Source: Chionis minor (taxonomy: Eukaryota; Chordata; Aves; Charadriiformes; Chionididae). Taken from it: a DNA stretch of 64,000 nucleotides. The notes below the pieces were generated by a model that ran no database searches, was not told the origin of the DNA, and worked only from the letters and a program-made list of their open reading frames with translations. Both the position numbers and the translations under genes were made by a program. The stretch lies in contig VZSF01001063.1 in assembly GCA_013398295.1 (NCBI GenBank), positions 124,001 through 188,000 of the forward strand. Reading direction: 5' to 3'. Positions 51,115 through 64,000 of the stretch are shown one piece after another (the stretch's first letter is position 1; each line of letters starts with the position of its first letter).

Positions 51115-53994
51115 ATCTACACAGGAATATACGCACAAAATCTGAGTGCTTCTTCAGTTCTTTCAGAAAGGCCAACAAGCAAACAGATCAGTTTTTATTT
51201 TAGAAACAACTGCATTTCAACTAATTTTTTCCCTTCCCTACTCTGACATCCCACATCACTGATTTCAAGGTCTTCCCCAGCCACAGAATTATACTCTCTC
51301 ATTTTTCCAGTAAGGGCTATCATCTCAGAGGGAAACTTGTACCAAGGTTTCCTCCAGGTTTTTGGCTGATACGTTCCATGAGGGAAACATTTTGTTTGAA
51401 GAAGATATTTGGATGTATTACAAAGAGTGCAAAGAACTTCCCTCCACTGCGGAGGAGAAGGGGCAAACCACCTCCAACTCTTTTTTTCATGAGAAGTGGC
51501 AGATTTTCAGGATGAGTTTAACAGCACCATGCTGAATCTCATATCCTGGGGAGAAGTTTTGGCTCTGCGGAAGTCCTCAGCGATGCTCCTGCCAGCTCCT
51601 GTGAAGCCGAGCAGAGGCAGGACTCGCAGGAGCAGGGAGGGGCTCACTTCTTCCTCAGTGCTCCAGTGTGAGGTTTGGGGGGCGGAGGATGGGGTCCCTC
51701 CGGAGCCTGCACCATGCTATCATGTCTCTGAGCTCATACAGCTGCCATAGCTCTCCCTTCCTCTGTGATGTGGAATAGGTATCTTGTTTCCATTGTATAT
51801 TTTTATGGAAATAAATTTAAGGAAAATACCCCTGAAGGTAACCTTTGATTTAGGTGTTCCCTCAGGGTTCATTGCTTAACCTTCTCCTTCCTGCAATTAT
51901 TTAAAAAGAGAGGAGGATGGAGATAAATGTGAGGGAAAGTAGTACTTTTCTAAGCAAAACCAAGGGAATTGAAAAAAATGTTGTCAAAAGAGAATTTCTG
52001 ACACAGTCTAAGCTGTCTTTGCAATCCTGTGCTTTCCCGTACCCTGTAAGGTTTCATTGCTCAGGAGCAGGGGAGGAGATGGTCGGACTTTACCTGTGTT
52101 TCCTCCAATAGATATTCTTGGGGCAGTGGTGGCGACTGATATTGAAGCGCACTTTGAGATTTCCAGCTTCCAGCTCTTGAGAGTCTCTGAATTTCACTGT
52201 CAGGTGCAAACACTAAAGATGAAGGGATTTCATTATTGCCAGGCTGCAATATGGTTCAGAATCTGCTGTCTCAGGAGGATGACTGGGCTCTTGTTCCTGG
52301 TCCCTCACAGATTAAAGAGGGCTGTTGTGGTCTTCCCTGTTACCTGAATTTCGCAAGCTGAGCACAGGCATGTAGAAAATTAGAGAAGTAACATGAGTTA
52401 AACACTCTGACACCTATAAACTCATAACAGTTTAAAAGCTGTTTATTCAGTGTTTGTCTTATCTTAATGTTAATCGGTTTATTTTCATTTTCAATACGTT
52501 TAACCTTTTGAGCCTCTTGACCCAGGAAGAGGTCAAATGAGAAAATTATTTTGTTTATGGCCATCTTTCCTTGTGCCTTTTATCACACAAGAGGGGTGGG
52601 GTGATGGGGCAGGGATATCACTATAACCATTGCTTCACTGAGGAGGAAATGCAGATGGTCTCCCAGAGCTATTCATCCTTACTCATTGCCTTGACTTATT
52701 AGCCATGGAAAATAGTTGCAGGGTGGATGCCGGTATCTAATGCAACATTAGATGATGCAATAAAATGCGTTGGTGAAGACTTGCATGAAATATCTTCCTC
52801 CCCTGGCAAGCTTGCCATGAGGAAAGCTCTGGGTGAAAAGTTCCGTGGGGCTTTCCTTGTGGGTGTTTAAGCAATAAGGCATTTTCCTACTCACACCCCT
52901 GGAAGGGAGAGGTCTGAGAACCTGTAGCACGTGCACATGGGATTAGATATAAAGATATCTTTGTGTGTTTTCAGGATCCCAAATTCAGTGCTTAATGTAT
53001 CTGGAAGGTGGAGACAGGGGATCCTGGCAGTCCCAACCCTGGTCATTGGGCACCTCCCTGGGGACAGGGACATGCCAAGGCTGGGCCAGGACATGGGTCC
53101 GCGGGTGGGCCTGGCTTGACAGGGCCCATGGCTGGTCAGAGCAGGGCTGTGGGGAGCTGAAGACCAACCCTGCTGTGGTGTTGCTGCGGCAGGGGCTGAT
53201 GGTCCTGTGGGACTGAAATGGGGTCGTGGGCCATGGGTAGGATGGAGGGAACCTGGGGGGCTGGGCAAGGACTGGAAAGCCCATTAGTGCCCAGGACACT
53301 GGCAGTGTTTTGGTTAGCTAGCCAGGAGGTCAAGCAGAAAGGGCAATCTATGAGCTTGAACCCTAACTTTCCTTTAGGTGGGGATGTTGGTTCAGGTCTC
53401 TTTCCTCTGTCAATTCACCAACTTTTAGGTGGAACTTCATATATTTGAGACCACTGGTTGTCAGTTAAAACTGGTTGAAACTTAATTGGCAAAGTTGGAT
53501 AGATGCTTCTGGGATGGATGTTGCCTTTAGGTGCTGATAGTGCTTGGGCAGGGCTTATGGGATAGATCTTTTGAACAACAACATCTAGACTTGTGTAGCT
53601 AGGTTTGAATCTGACTACAAAACCACTTGGTTTTCGAAATAGTAGGTGTTTTCTCTGCAACTCCAAGGACGGGCACAAACTCCTCTCCTCACACAGAAAT
53701 GCAATGATGCATCCACTTGCTTTATAGTTATCCTTAACTGTCATCTTCTAAAAATGGCCCTTGCTGTTTGTATGTATGTCAGACAGCTGCGTTGCATGAT
53801 CAGGGTTTACATTTCTAGACACTACTCAGGACGCAGAAAGGTGATGTTCTCTGTACATTTCCATATCTGCAGGCTGTAATTTACCACTGTTTTTCTCATA
53901 AAAACATTTTTGACCCCCATTCAGTTTTCCTTGCAATGAATTTTTATCTCAAATTACTGCATAACTAACAGTTTCCAGTAGCTTGCTTTAAAAA
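51115..53994. other. Intergenic, no gene recognised
   Basis: No gene is supported. A GC-rich patch at 52990-53290 with many ctggg and gggcc words opens frames on both strands at once (52931-53216 on +, 52891-53333 on -), which I attribute to composition. The rest is AT-rich. Confidence 0.55.
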
Positions 53995-54023
53995 CACAAA
54001 CAAACAAACAAACAAAAAACAAC
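53995..54023 (+). repeat. (CAAA)n simple repeat
   Basis: About five to six units of caaa, ending in aaaaaacaacag, in an A-rich context. No retrotransposon body is visible next to it. Confidence 0.9.
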
Positions 54024-54620
54024 AGTACCCCCAAACCACCTAACCACAAAGTAACTGCAACAATAATAATAAAATCCCCTGTTCTTACTAGGTTGCAATC
54101 TCAAACCAATCCACTTTGACTGTAGCCGTGGCAAATTGCTGTCTGAAAATGACTGCCCTATTCATCTGTTAATATTGTTAGAAAGAAAGCTACAACTGTA
54201 CCTATCAGTGTAACTAAATTAGAGCAGGTTCACATAAGGCAGGCACACATAAAAATGTACTTATGAAACAGATGTATCCCTCAACAGGAAAATGACAGCA
54301 ATTCTGATAAAATGCTTTTATTACTTACTTTCAACAAGTATCTATAGCTGCAGCTTGACTATTGTTGAATCATTTCAATAATCCTGTTATAGGCCTGGCA
54401 ATAAAAGGAAAAGCACTTCAGCACAGCGAAATGGCCCAGCTCCTGACACATTCAGTGGCATGTCAGTGATACGGTGGTATTTTTTTAAGCCGTCGACACA
54501 AACAGCAGCATTGTTTATCCAGGCGGTGAAGTGCCTCGAAGGAGAGCACATCCCTTGCATGGAAGGTGGCAGCTGGCGCAGGTTGAGCCCTGCTGGTAGG
54601 GATGGGTGAATGGGTGGGTG

Positions 54621-54621
54621 N
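54621..54621. other. Undetermined base (N)
   Basis: The only N in the window, inside tgggtgggtgngtg. It probably marks an assembly or sequencing ambiguity in a short G/T repeat. Confidence 0.98.
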
Positions 54622-57600
54622 GTGTTCTGCAAGGGAAGCCTTGGCTCTGCTTGGGTATAGGGGTTGCACTCATGTCTCTTGGAGGCAAACAAAGCAGAGC
54701 GAAGGATTACATTTGGAAATTAAAAAAGAACGTTGGCCTTAAACTGAGCAAGTACAGGTATCTCCGGACTTCTGCTTAATTATATACCATAGAGTTTAGG
54801 GTCCACTTACAAGTTCCTCTAAAACTAGAAAGTTGCCTAGTTCAAACCTAAAGTTTTTTGGGCATGGATCACGGGCATTTTGAAAATGGATGCAAAAGGA
54901 GACGGATCGTTAATATTTTTGTATTCACTGCCTTTCCAGGTTTTCATAGATTTCAGCAGAACTGTGAGATGATAACTAACTGTATGCACAAAACATTGCA
55001 GTTGGCAAGCACTGAAGTATCTTTTGCTCTCTATAGGAACTCAGAAAAATAGACTCAGCAAGAATGTAGCCAGGTAGGAAGTTTGTGGCAAAGTAAGTAA
55101 TATCTTTAGAGTATTTGATTTTAATCTGCTACAAAATAACATTGATTCCTCTTCAAAAATGTAGAACAACTTATTTTATTTGTTCTCAAACTTCCAGAAA
55201 TATTCACATCTGAGCAGAGAATGAAGCTCAGAGCATTTCAGAACAGGAGCTGAAAATGTCTAAAAATGTTAAATAGTGGACAGTATCTCTGAATAGTGAT
55301 ATGAAATGCAAAATATAATGTCACAAAACTGTACTGATTCTTCTAGTAACTGTTCCAGGTGACTATAAAATCCTATTGTTTAGCAGAATATGTTAAATTA
55401 CAAACACTGGTAATGAAAGAGTTAAGGGTTCTGTAGCAGCATTGCCTTACTCATATATTGTATGCATTATTCTATGTAGTAAAAACTTTAAAGTTTCTGA
55501 ATGTTCAGTGTAAGAACATTCTGTGATTGAAATCTTAAACTTTTTAATCTTCACCATATTTTGTGGATCTTAAAGTGAAATTGGCTACATGACCCTTGCT
55601 TTTTATAATTTTTTAAATTTATATTTTTTCTGTTATTTTATCTATATTTTCAATAACTATTTCATTTTACAGTTCATTTTAGTATCTACTGATTGAGACA
55701 AATAAGTGTATTTGAAAACTGTTTCTGTTTAGAATTCATACGTTTCGGAAACTTTCTCCCCTTGCTCTGAAACACACTGTGATTAGCTTCTGCCTGAAGG
55801 AGAATAATTATTCTGAAAATTAGAAATAAATCCCATAACTCCTTTTCTTTTTGTTTTCTTTTCATTTCAGACAATGGGAAGTGAAAAAGTGCCCCCTATG
55901 TTAAAATTGTAAAATTTTAATGTCTGCTATTCCAAGAAACAAAATAAATTGTTGAATTTTGAGCTGTTGCCTTCAGTGAGGACCACGTAGCTGGATGGTT
56001 TGAGCAGAAGTTAACAATCACAAACATCTTAGGCAGTTGACTAATCTCTTCCCATGCACGCTCAATGAGTTTCTGCCAAAATATTTCAGGCAGCAAATGA
56101 AATTGCTTCTGAGTGCTCCCATTGCCTGGTTGCCCTGCTCAGCCTGAGAGCCCCAAAGGGGTGTTTTGAATGGAGAGATTATAAATATCTCAGCAGAACA
56201 GACATAACACTTACAGTGAAAAGATGGTTGTATAAGGAAGGAGGGAGACGGGAAATTGGGGATTTTGCAGGGAAAGGTGTTTTTTCCATGGGGAAATTCC
56301 TTTTAGCAGGTATCCAACTGGTCCTGACTCAGCTTAACTAAGGTTTCCATCTAGATCTCTTTTTCTGAAACACGTGTAAACTTCATCTTCAGTTTTACCT
56401 GACTGATAGTTCAAAATACTTTGAGTGCTATAAAGATGTTTTCTTTTAGTAACATGAAAATTGATTTCTGGTCAAATGAAATACTCTGAAATGCCTGTCC
56501 AAAGCCCATAAATGGAGAAGCCGATATAGTATCAGTGAAGGCTGGCAAACATGGGGAAAAAAGGTTTATTCATTCTGCCTACAAGAGCTGTGTAAACAAA
56601 AACAAAACATTCTTTCAGGAGAGAACATGAAGAACTGGCAAGGAAACAAAAGTGTAATGGAGAAGATTTCTAGGCCACCCAGCTGCCTAATTACTGGCAG
56701 CATCTCTGGATTTTTACAGCATGCCTTTCTAACACAGCCCTTTACAAAACAAAATGCCATATTAGTGCAAAATAGTTACAAATCTAAAGCATTTTGTATC
56801 CTGTAGACTTCAACTTTTACCTACGGTGTGATTTTTAAGAGACTTGTACTGCACGTTGAATTAAACAGAGCACCTTTTTATCTTTTTGTAACATATTAAA
56901 ATTGAATTTACCAAGATGAGCAAACTGAAAGTCTAGCTGCATTTTCCAACTTAATCTGGAGGACAGTGGTGGCATTATTCACAATTTCCTAGGGACATTA
57001 ATGAAAACCCTGGGTTTTGTACAGCCTTGCACTTAGAGTGTCCATACTGTGCTGTTGTGGAACGATTTATCCATTCCCATGAGTATTCTCAGCAATGTTT
57101 TACATCTGATTCTTTAACAGTATTATTAAGACTTGATGGGATGAAACTAGGCTATTTTTGAGGTCTGCTAGCAAACTGTATTAAGATGAAATATCAGAAT
57201 TTTAAAAAAATCACAAACAAAAGAACCCAACAAATAAAAACCAAACCAACAAACCTGCAGGGACAATAAATAGGTTTTATTTGGTTTCCTGAAACTGTGG
57301 CTCTGCTTGCTTATAGATAGAAAAGACCTTTGCTTGTTCTAATAATGCATTCCTAATCATAAACATCTGTATAAAATAATGCAGATGTATGTAATTATAA
57401 AAGTATTTAAAGCTTATTTAAGATTTCTGGTTTTGAATCTTTGCAGTCTTTCTAGGTTTAGAAAACAATGTTGAAAATATATTTCTTTATTAGGAAAAAT
57501 CTTTTCTTTCCAGATCTGAACAAAAAAGCATTACTTTATTTTTCCTTATGTTACTGCTCTCCCATGATGCATCGTTGATGCTGTTAATACTTTTTCTATG

Positions 57601-57661
57601 TATTAAACTTTGTTATCACAGTATTACTGGGGGAGTAATTGCAATCCATTTAGCACAAGCC

Positions 57662-57678
57662 AAAAAAAAAAAAAAAAA
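57662..57678 (+). repeat. poly(A) run
   Basis: An A17 run. The sequence to the left (agtaattgcaatccatttag) is not a recognised retrotransposon or processed gene, so I treat it as a simple repeat. Confidence 0.85.
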
Positions 57679-60600
57679 TAGGTGAGTTACTGCTGTCTCC
57701 AGTGACTAGTGTTAATTAACTCTGGCTTCATCTGCACTGTAAAAATGAGCACTTTTTAAATGGTTGTGAAATAATCTCATGGCTCAACTATATTTATAAA
57801 ATATATTTCCATTTTTAATCCAAGAAACTATCCAGCAGTTTGGACATCTTGCAGATCACGCCAGTTAGGAAAAAAAAATTTATTAGTCAGGTATGTTGTA
57901 TCTAATTCTGTTTCCAAAAAAAATCAATGTCCTGTGCCACAAACACAGGAAGATCAAATGGCTCCAGATTATTTGGGGGGTTTAGTTTGTCTTCTCTTAC
58001 TTATATCTTTAAGCCTGTCCCAGAGCACCTTCTGCTCTAGATGGCTTTTCCACAGAACCTCACTACAATCCTAATGCTGGCTCTAATCAAAGCTGCCTCC
58101 TCTGCCTCCAAACATGTTCGTTCTCTCTCTCTCTCATCCTCATCCACTCCTACACACAGGGGTCAGCAAAGCTTTGGCATCCATGTAAGTTAGATTCCTG
58201 AGGGGATTTGCATATTTCTGTATTTTGGGTCAGAAATCTCTTTCGGTCATTACCTGTTTGCCAAAGTATGCCTCTTGCCTCCTCCCAGACATCTAAATAT
58301 CAGCTCAGTAGTTACACGTCAGACTTAACAATGCTTAAGCCAAACTCTAATGGTTTTGGGTTTTTCTCTCTCTTCATTGACGGGTAAGACCACTTTTATT
58401 ACTGCTTATAAAACCATAGTTAAATCTTTTTAGATGTTAGTTTCTGTGCATAGCGACTATGTCAGAGTTTGCAAAACGGTTGTCATCTGGTCCCCATCCA
58501 ATGCAACCAAGTTAGTGCAGCACAGGAAAAAAATGTCTTATAAAGAAGAAATAAGAAAGGAGACAAGTTAAGACAAAGTGTCCTACTACAGAATGTGTCC
58601 TGCTAGTGTGAACTGTCTTGTTGCATATCATTTTTAGGTACAAGGCACAAAACCAAACCACTAGCACCGTGCGCTCTGTGGTGAGCATCCCAGTGTATGG
58701 ACAAGCTGAACTCTGTTAGGTTCCATCGTCCCCAGAGTACCAGGGAGATTTCAGTGCACAAGGTAAGTCCAGCAGGAGGAAAGTTTGGTACTTTGGCTGA
58801 TGATACTGGTTTTTTATTACTTTTTTTTTTTCTGTGCCTGATTGTCTAAATACGTTATTCCGCCAAGGTCATGGCATGGTAATCATTGCGTATTTCAGAG
58901 AAGGCACTCTGAACTCATTGTCTCAGGTGACTAAAAATGTCATTTTACTCTGCATGCACATATTGATTAGTTATTCTCACCAACTCCAATTACAAATAGT
59001 ACTGCTGTGGTGGATGCCAGGTTAACATATCCTAAGGTGATTCTCAGCCTTTAGCCTGTTAATCCAAGACCTGACCCAGTTCAGATGTGATAGATACATT
59101 ATCGTTGCCCAGACGTCTCATACTTATGTTCAATTAGATCAAATGTAAATAAGCGCATGGTGACATACACCAAATCTGTGAACTGCACTGCTATGTGTGC
59201 TGCTCATACCTTTGCAATGCTGTAATTGTACCCTTTAGTTATTTTAAACCTTTGGAATGTAATGGGGAAAAACGCTTGCTTGCAATAAGTAAATGTTGGT
59301 TTGTTAATTGCTGCTCATTGTGTTAAATCTTTGGTATATGTGGATTGCTTGCATGGAGTGGGTAGCTGTGTTCTGTCTCAGTCAAAAACAAAAGACAGAA
59401 AATATTACATTGTTGCCCTACAGTACTTGTATTATCTTGGGTTGCTATGACATTGCCACACATAATACAACATAATGGCAACAGACAGCAAAAAAGCATT
59501 CTGGCCTGTGAGAGTGTTGATGTAAACAGATAATGAAGCTTTCTATTGTATACTATGATAATAGAACAGGAACAGAAACAGATCTTTATACGATAGCGGC
59601 TTTGATTTATATATTTACCAGGATTTATATAAGGCATTCATCATTATCGTGTCCTCCTGCGCAAATAATTACATATAAATTCCTCATGCCAAGATATCAG
59701 AGCCACTATCTACAGTAAGATCTTTTTCACTTGTCCAACCCATTTAGCCACTGAATAGGATAAAGCCTTTTTAATCGCAAACGTCCTCATGGTCCCAAAC
59801 CTTTTGGAATGCTGACTTTTGCACCCTTTTTTAGTTAGGCGAGGGGATAATTCCATTCAGGCTCTTTGCATCAGAAGTACTCTGTCCTTTCATGTGAAAA
59901 CTACTGGTTTTGTGGTGGACTTACTACACCAGTACGGCATCAGGAGGCAGATACTTTCCTTTGGGACTCAAGTTTGGGTCAATTTGAGAATAATTTTAGC
60001 CCCCAGCAGTCAACCAGCAATGCGGTCACCCCGTCAGCGTGAGCTCTGATTGCAGCATCAACCACGTACCAAAGGCTGCATGGAAGATACTGAAAGTGCT
60101 GAGGGACAAACGCACTTTTTTTCTGCAGGATGTCGAGAACTGACCTGACCCTCTGGGCTCAGACATGCAAGAGCAGTACCACAAGTCCTCCCTCCTGACT
60201 TCTGGCAGCTCTGTGTCCGCCACCTCTCTGCTATCCCTAAGTCAGTGACATGCAGACTGGTTCCTGTAAGCTTCCTGTGGCATGAAAGAACCTGAATTTT
60301 ATACTTCAAGGTTACCTTTGAGAGTTCAGAATTGCAATGTGGGCAACTTTGCTGAAGGCTATAGGGCATGGTATAGATGGAGTTCGGAGTTAAGGGAGCT
60401 GTAAGGTTAAACCTATATATCGGAGTAGAAATCGTCTAAGTCTGCCATCAGCTGAAGTCAGAGGGGCTTGACAGCATGTTAAGTCTCCACAGGGAGTAAA
60501 AAGGTTGAAATAATTTGAATTGGGAGCCCTCCCCCTCCCTAACCAGTTACAATCTTAAATAGTTTAAGGCTCAACAGAGCAATAGGAATGCTTTGCATTG

Positions 60601-61782
60601 GCCTCCAAAACAAACTGTAAGCTGGTGCAACCTGAGAAGCTCTGCTGTGAGTATATTCCCTGGGTTGTGGCAAAGGAGTGCATGGGTATTCTGCTCCCAG
60701 AATGGGAGTTTCAAATTCAGTAAGAATTCTCCCCACCCCCACACCGCCAAAAATTTGTGAATAGTATAGTCAGTGAGACGAAGAGAAAAAGTGTGCAACC
60801 CCTTCCCACCACCGTTCTAAAATTATTTTTTCACTGAACGTCCCTTTTCTCCTACACTCACTTTGAACTGAAAATCCATTATTTGATAAATTCGGGTTAG
60901 GAGCAAAGAGAAAAGTGTCATATTAACTGTCTTATGCATGGGACTTTGGTGGTGCTGGGATACCGGGAAATGGCTTATTTGTGTCTGTTGCAGTTGCACT
61001 ATGTCTTTCGAGAAACATTTTACGTGTTAGACTGGGAAAAGAAACTGATGCTTTAGGATGTCTTCTTGATTCGTTTGACATAGGTCATCCAAAAAAATAA
61101 GGTGACTCAGGAGCATGGTACAAAAAGGGAGCAGAAGAAGGTGGTGACAAAGGTATTCAAGAGCCAAAGCTCTTGGTAACATCCAGCTGGACCTTGGCAG
61201 TGCCCTGGGACTCTCTCAGGAGCTCTGAACCTCATAGGCACCTCTGATCTCCTGTACCACAAAGAGAAAAACTGTATGGGTTCACCAGGAGCTGGAGGGA
61301 CAGTTTTACTCCATCACCCTTTAACAGTCTTTAATTACATAGCCTAATAAAAAGATGCAGACAGCAACAGAAATCAGAAAGAATTATCCCTTACAGGCTT
61401 AAAAATTTTAGTATATATATTTTCAGCCCTCATAAGCAGTCCGTATATTATGCATGTTAATATGTATCTTTGAGTTATATTAAAAATAGCATTCTGATCA
61501 TATGACAAACCAGTTGCTATAGTAACTACATTTTTGCTGTAGAACAGCAAAGTAATAATGTGTAAAATGTGTAAATTATCAGTGTGCAAGAGCAACTGGT
61601 GCATCTTCACTCTGCTATTCTGCTTTAAAATGAATCTCTCTATGAATATACATATCTCATTCATGTATTCTCATGACACTCCTGTTGCTGGCTCCATCTC
61701 TTCAGTTGGCCACCCTTGTAGCGCTTAAGTGAGACGTGACATTTCAGCCAAAAGAAAAAGGAGTGGGAGAAGCAGAGATAAT

Positions 61783-61840
61783 GGACTCGATCCAAAGTAA
61801 AAAGGCTTATACTGATTTCAATGGACTTTGCCTCCGGCCT
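61783..61840. mobile_element. Probable palindromic MITE relic
   Basis: The text ggactcgatccaaag, then actgatttcaatggactttg and cctccggcct, follows the same family as the relic at 27077-27147 but is more decayed. The ends are weakly inverted (ggactcgatccaaag versus the complement of ctttgcctccggcc). Confidence 0.42.
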
Positions 61841-64000
61841 TATGCAAACAAAGGTGATTTATGAGGGATAGCATAAAAAGGCAGAGTTCACTCATTTTTG
61901 CGTGCCTGTTACCACATTCTCCTGCTCAAATCTGAAGAGATGTTGCACTTGACATTGGGGAGAGGCAGGATCAAGCACTAACATGTTAGAGATTTCCATA
62001 GCAGGCTGAGGATGTCTCGGTGAATGTGGAACTGATTTTCCAGACCTCATCTCCCTTCACCCCAAAATTCCAAGATTCTAGATTTACGTGCCTGTCAAAT
62101 GTTTTTTTGCCATTGACATTTCTTAGGATAGATAAGATAAGTGTTACTAAAATTTAAGAGTGGGTGAAAGACATGGAATGAAGTCCTGGCTTAGCTGAAA
62201 TCAACAGCAAAACTCTCATTGACAGTATTTCACCTTTTCTGTTTAGTGTCATGCTGAAGACGGCAGTGACCTACTGGCCTGCAGGAGATTGTAACCCCCC
62301 AAAACCCAACAGATATTTATTTTCAACTCCGGAGAGAGGAACGATGTTTGTAGCAGTGCTGGCTACAGATCAGATGTATTCCCATCCAGGGGGAATTATA
62401 CAGTTAACCAGTAAATCATTTGGCTCACTTGCTTTAATTATACTAGGTGACTGTGATGTTTTATTTTATTGGGCTTTCTAGTTTTGCTGTAGTCCACATT
62501 TTAAAACAAGTTGGTTAAACCTGAAGTCATTCCTAATTTTAAAGTTTCAAGGCACTGTGTTTTTCTTGTTGCAACCACAGCATAGATGTAATTATAATCT
62601 GCCTTGTAACAGCACCTGCCTAAGTGGAACAGTTAGTTATTTACTAACGCTCCAGGAGGGACTCCAGATTGAAGGAGATCAGCTGTGTCTCTGAGCTCAT
62701 GGGTAGCCCAGTGCTAAAACATGAGTCCAGATTTACTGTGTATGAACTTCATGGTACAGCTCACCCCCTGTTCTGCATAACAAGCTGAAGGCTTTTTGTT
62801 CAAATGAGCCAAAGCCCATTTTTGAAGCAAATACATGTTCCAAAATAGAAAATGATACTTTAAAATCAGCATTTATTTATTATTTTAAGTCATTATCAAG
62901 GGCTTCTGCATTTCCCTTGGAACATTTGAAAAGCAGAATGGCTGCTGCCTTAAATTCTACTGTAAAATTATATTATGGGACTCTGCAATACTGGTCCAAC
63001 CAAGAATGCTTGTATTGTAGCCTTTTGGAACAAAGCTTTTTATAAAGTTGTTCTCTGAAAACTGCATATAGAAAGCAATGCATTTTGTATCAGACTTGGA
63101 TGTGCAAAAGTAACAACTTGGTGTGTTGTTAATAGTTTTATGTGACACCAATCTAACATTTTTCCTGTTTCCCAAGTCATTGCTGCAGGATCAGCTCTAT
63201 CATTCAATGTCAGATTCTTGTATCTACACCACCAAATTGCGAAACAAGAATTTTGCTGGAGTTTCCTTTTCTTTCTAGTGGAAAATGTCAACTTTTGGCA
63301 TATATCAGAAATTGTTTAGTTGGAAATGATGCTTTGGTACCTCAGTCTCTGCTATTGCTCTATGGACTTGATGCTTGCATGGACTCTCGAGATGCAATAT
63401 AGAGGTAGCAGGAGCTATCTGATGTGGCCCACATTCCAGAAAAAGTGTGGAACTCCCTCTGGATAATATGCTGGAAAGCTTAATTTACTCATACGTTAAT
63501 TTTGCTCATGTATTTTTATGCTGTCCTATGATATATACCTGCTTTCTTATCTGTAGTGTGGAGGAAGAAAATGTGGTGGTAGAGATTCCAGCTGAAACAG
63601 AAGAGTGGAAGCAGGAGGTGTCTGACTACAGTTCTTACAATGTGCTGCAGTCGCATTACCAAAGTGAAAAAACACCATTTGAGGGGTTTTTTTAAGAGCC
63701 TTAGGGTATGGGGTTTGTGTTCACCTGGAAAGATTTTCCTTTGAAACTTGAGATCTTTAAGCAGAAATGCAGGGTTTTCTAAGCAAAGGAAAATCCTTCT
63801 TGCTCTCTTGTTTTTTCAAACAAGAACCCCAAAAGAACACGTCCTAAAGGAGTTATTTTATGAGAAGTAAATGAAGAAAAATATACGTCAATAATCAACA
63901 AAATAAATATTTTATAAATTATTTGTGGTAGGAAATAATTAGGAAAGGTAAATTCTGCAAAATGGTGAGCCAGTGCTTCATTGTTCACATTCCCACATTT
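61841..64000. other. Intergenic, no confident gene
   Basis: AT-rich sequence to the window end. It contains an exon-like stretch at 63557-63663 on the + strand, with an acceptor-like ttatctgtag, an open acidic frame and a donor-like gtgaaa, described under findings; I do not call it a gene. Otherwise nothing is recognised. Confidence 0.5.

Larger units (their letters stand above)
54024..61782. other. Intergenic, no gene recognised
   Basis: About 7.8 kb. An undetermined base sits at 54621 inside a short gggt-rich run. An A17 run lies at 57662-57678 and an A/C-rich degenerate stretch at 57200-57255. The block 59570-59800 (gcgcaaataattacatataa; ttttaatcgcaaacgtcctc) reads like constrained unique DNA. 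ORFs such as 59323-59637 and 60058-60369 on minus have no support. Confidence 0.55.

Noticed and set aside
50992..51246. 84-codon frame with YLPT and YLSI repeats
   Set aside because: It is a translation of the tetranucleotide microsatellite.
52891..53333. Proline-rich minus-strand frames of 65-125 codons and matching plus-strand frames
   Set aside because: Both strands are open over the same GC-rich patch; the translations look compositional and no motif is present.
1..64000. CRISPR arrays, operons, bacterial insertion sequences, riboswitches
   Set aside because: The window is vertebrate nuclear DNA; no spaced direct repeats or prokaryotic gene layout are present.

Overview
The window looks like nuclear DNA from a bird. 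It is AT-rich, gene-poor and intron-rich. Its repeats are few and are mainly CR1 LINE pieces ending in the avian ATTCTRTG-type tail, one endogenous-retrovirus solo LTR, and small palindromic DNA-transposon relics of a kind shared by turtles, crocodilians and birds. Nothing in it is prokaryotic: there are no operons, ribosome-binding sites, CRISPR arrays or dense ORFs. I cannot name the species or order.

Only one protein-coding gene is supported: TRIQK, on the + strand, a small ER membrane protein with QxxK/R motifs. Its first coding exon (about 20 residues with two of the three motifs) lies to the left of the window. The window opens inside an intron, then carries the middle coding exon (2805-2890), a 10.2 kb intron (2891-13051) and the last coding exon with the stop codon (13052-13165). 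A 3' UTR follows, with a proximal poly(A) signal at 13603 and a possible distal one at 16098.

From about 16.1 kb to 64 kb I find no confident gene. In other vertebrates TRIQK borders a large gene desert on its RUNX1T1 side, and this stretch fits that by inference. It holds a 5'-truncated CR1 with recognisable but frame-broken reverse transcriptase (32124-33530, minus), a solo LTR with intact ends and a 5-bp target duplication (39330-40116, minus), a CR1 tail (41821-41885), several palindromic MITE relics (27077, 29989, 48491, 61783), a compound tetranucleotide microsatellite (51042-51114), and two CpG-rich blocks (about 23.2 kb and 26.9-29.5 kb) that stand out from their surroundings.

No new multi-gene system is evident. 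The best leads are the CpG-rich cluster near 28.3-28.6 kb, a fresh-looking solo LTR with a readable TATA box, an exon-like stretch at 63557-63663, and AT-rich blocks with retained CpGs near 43.6-44.0 and 59.6-59.8 kb that could be conserved regulatory elements. None of these can be settled without alignments or RNA data.
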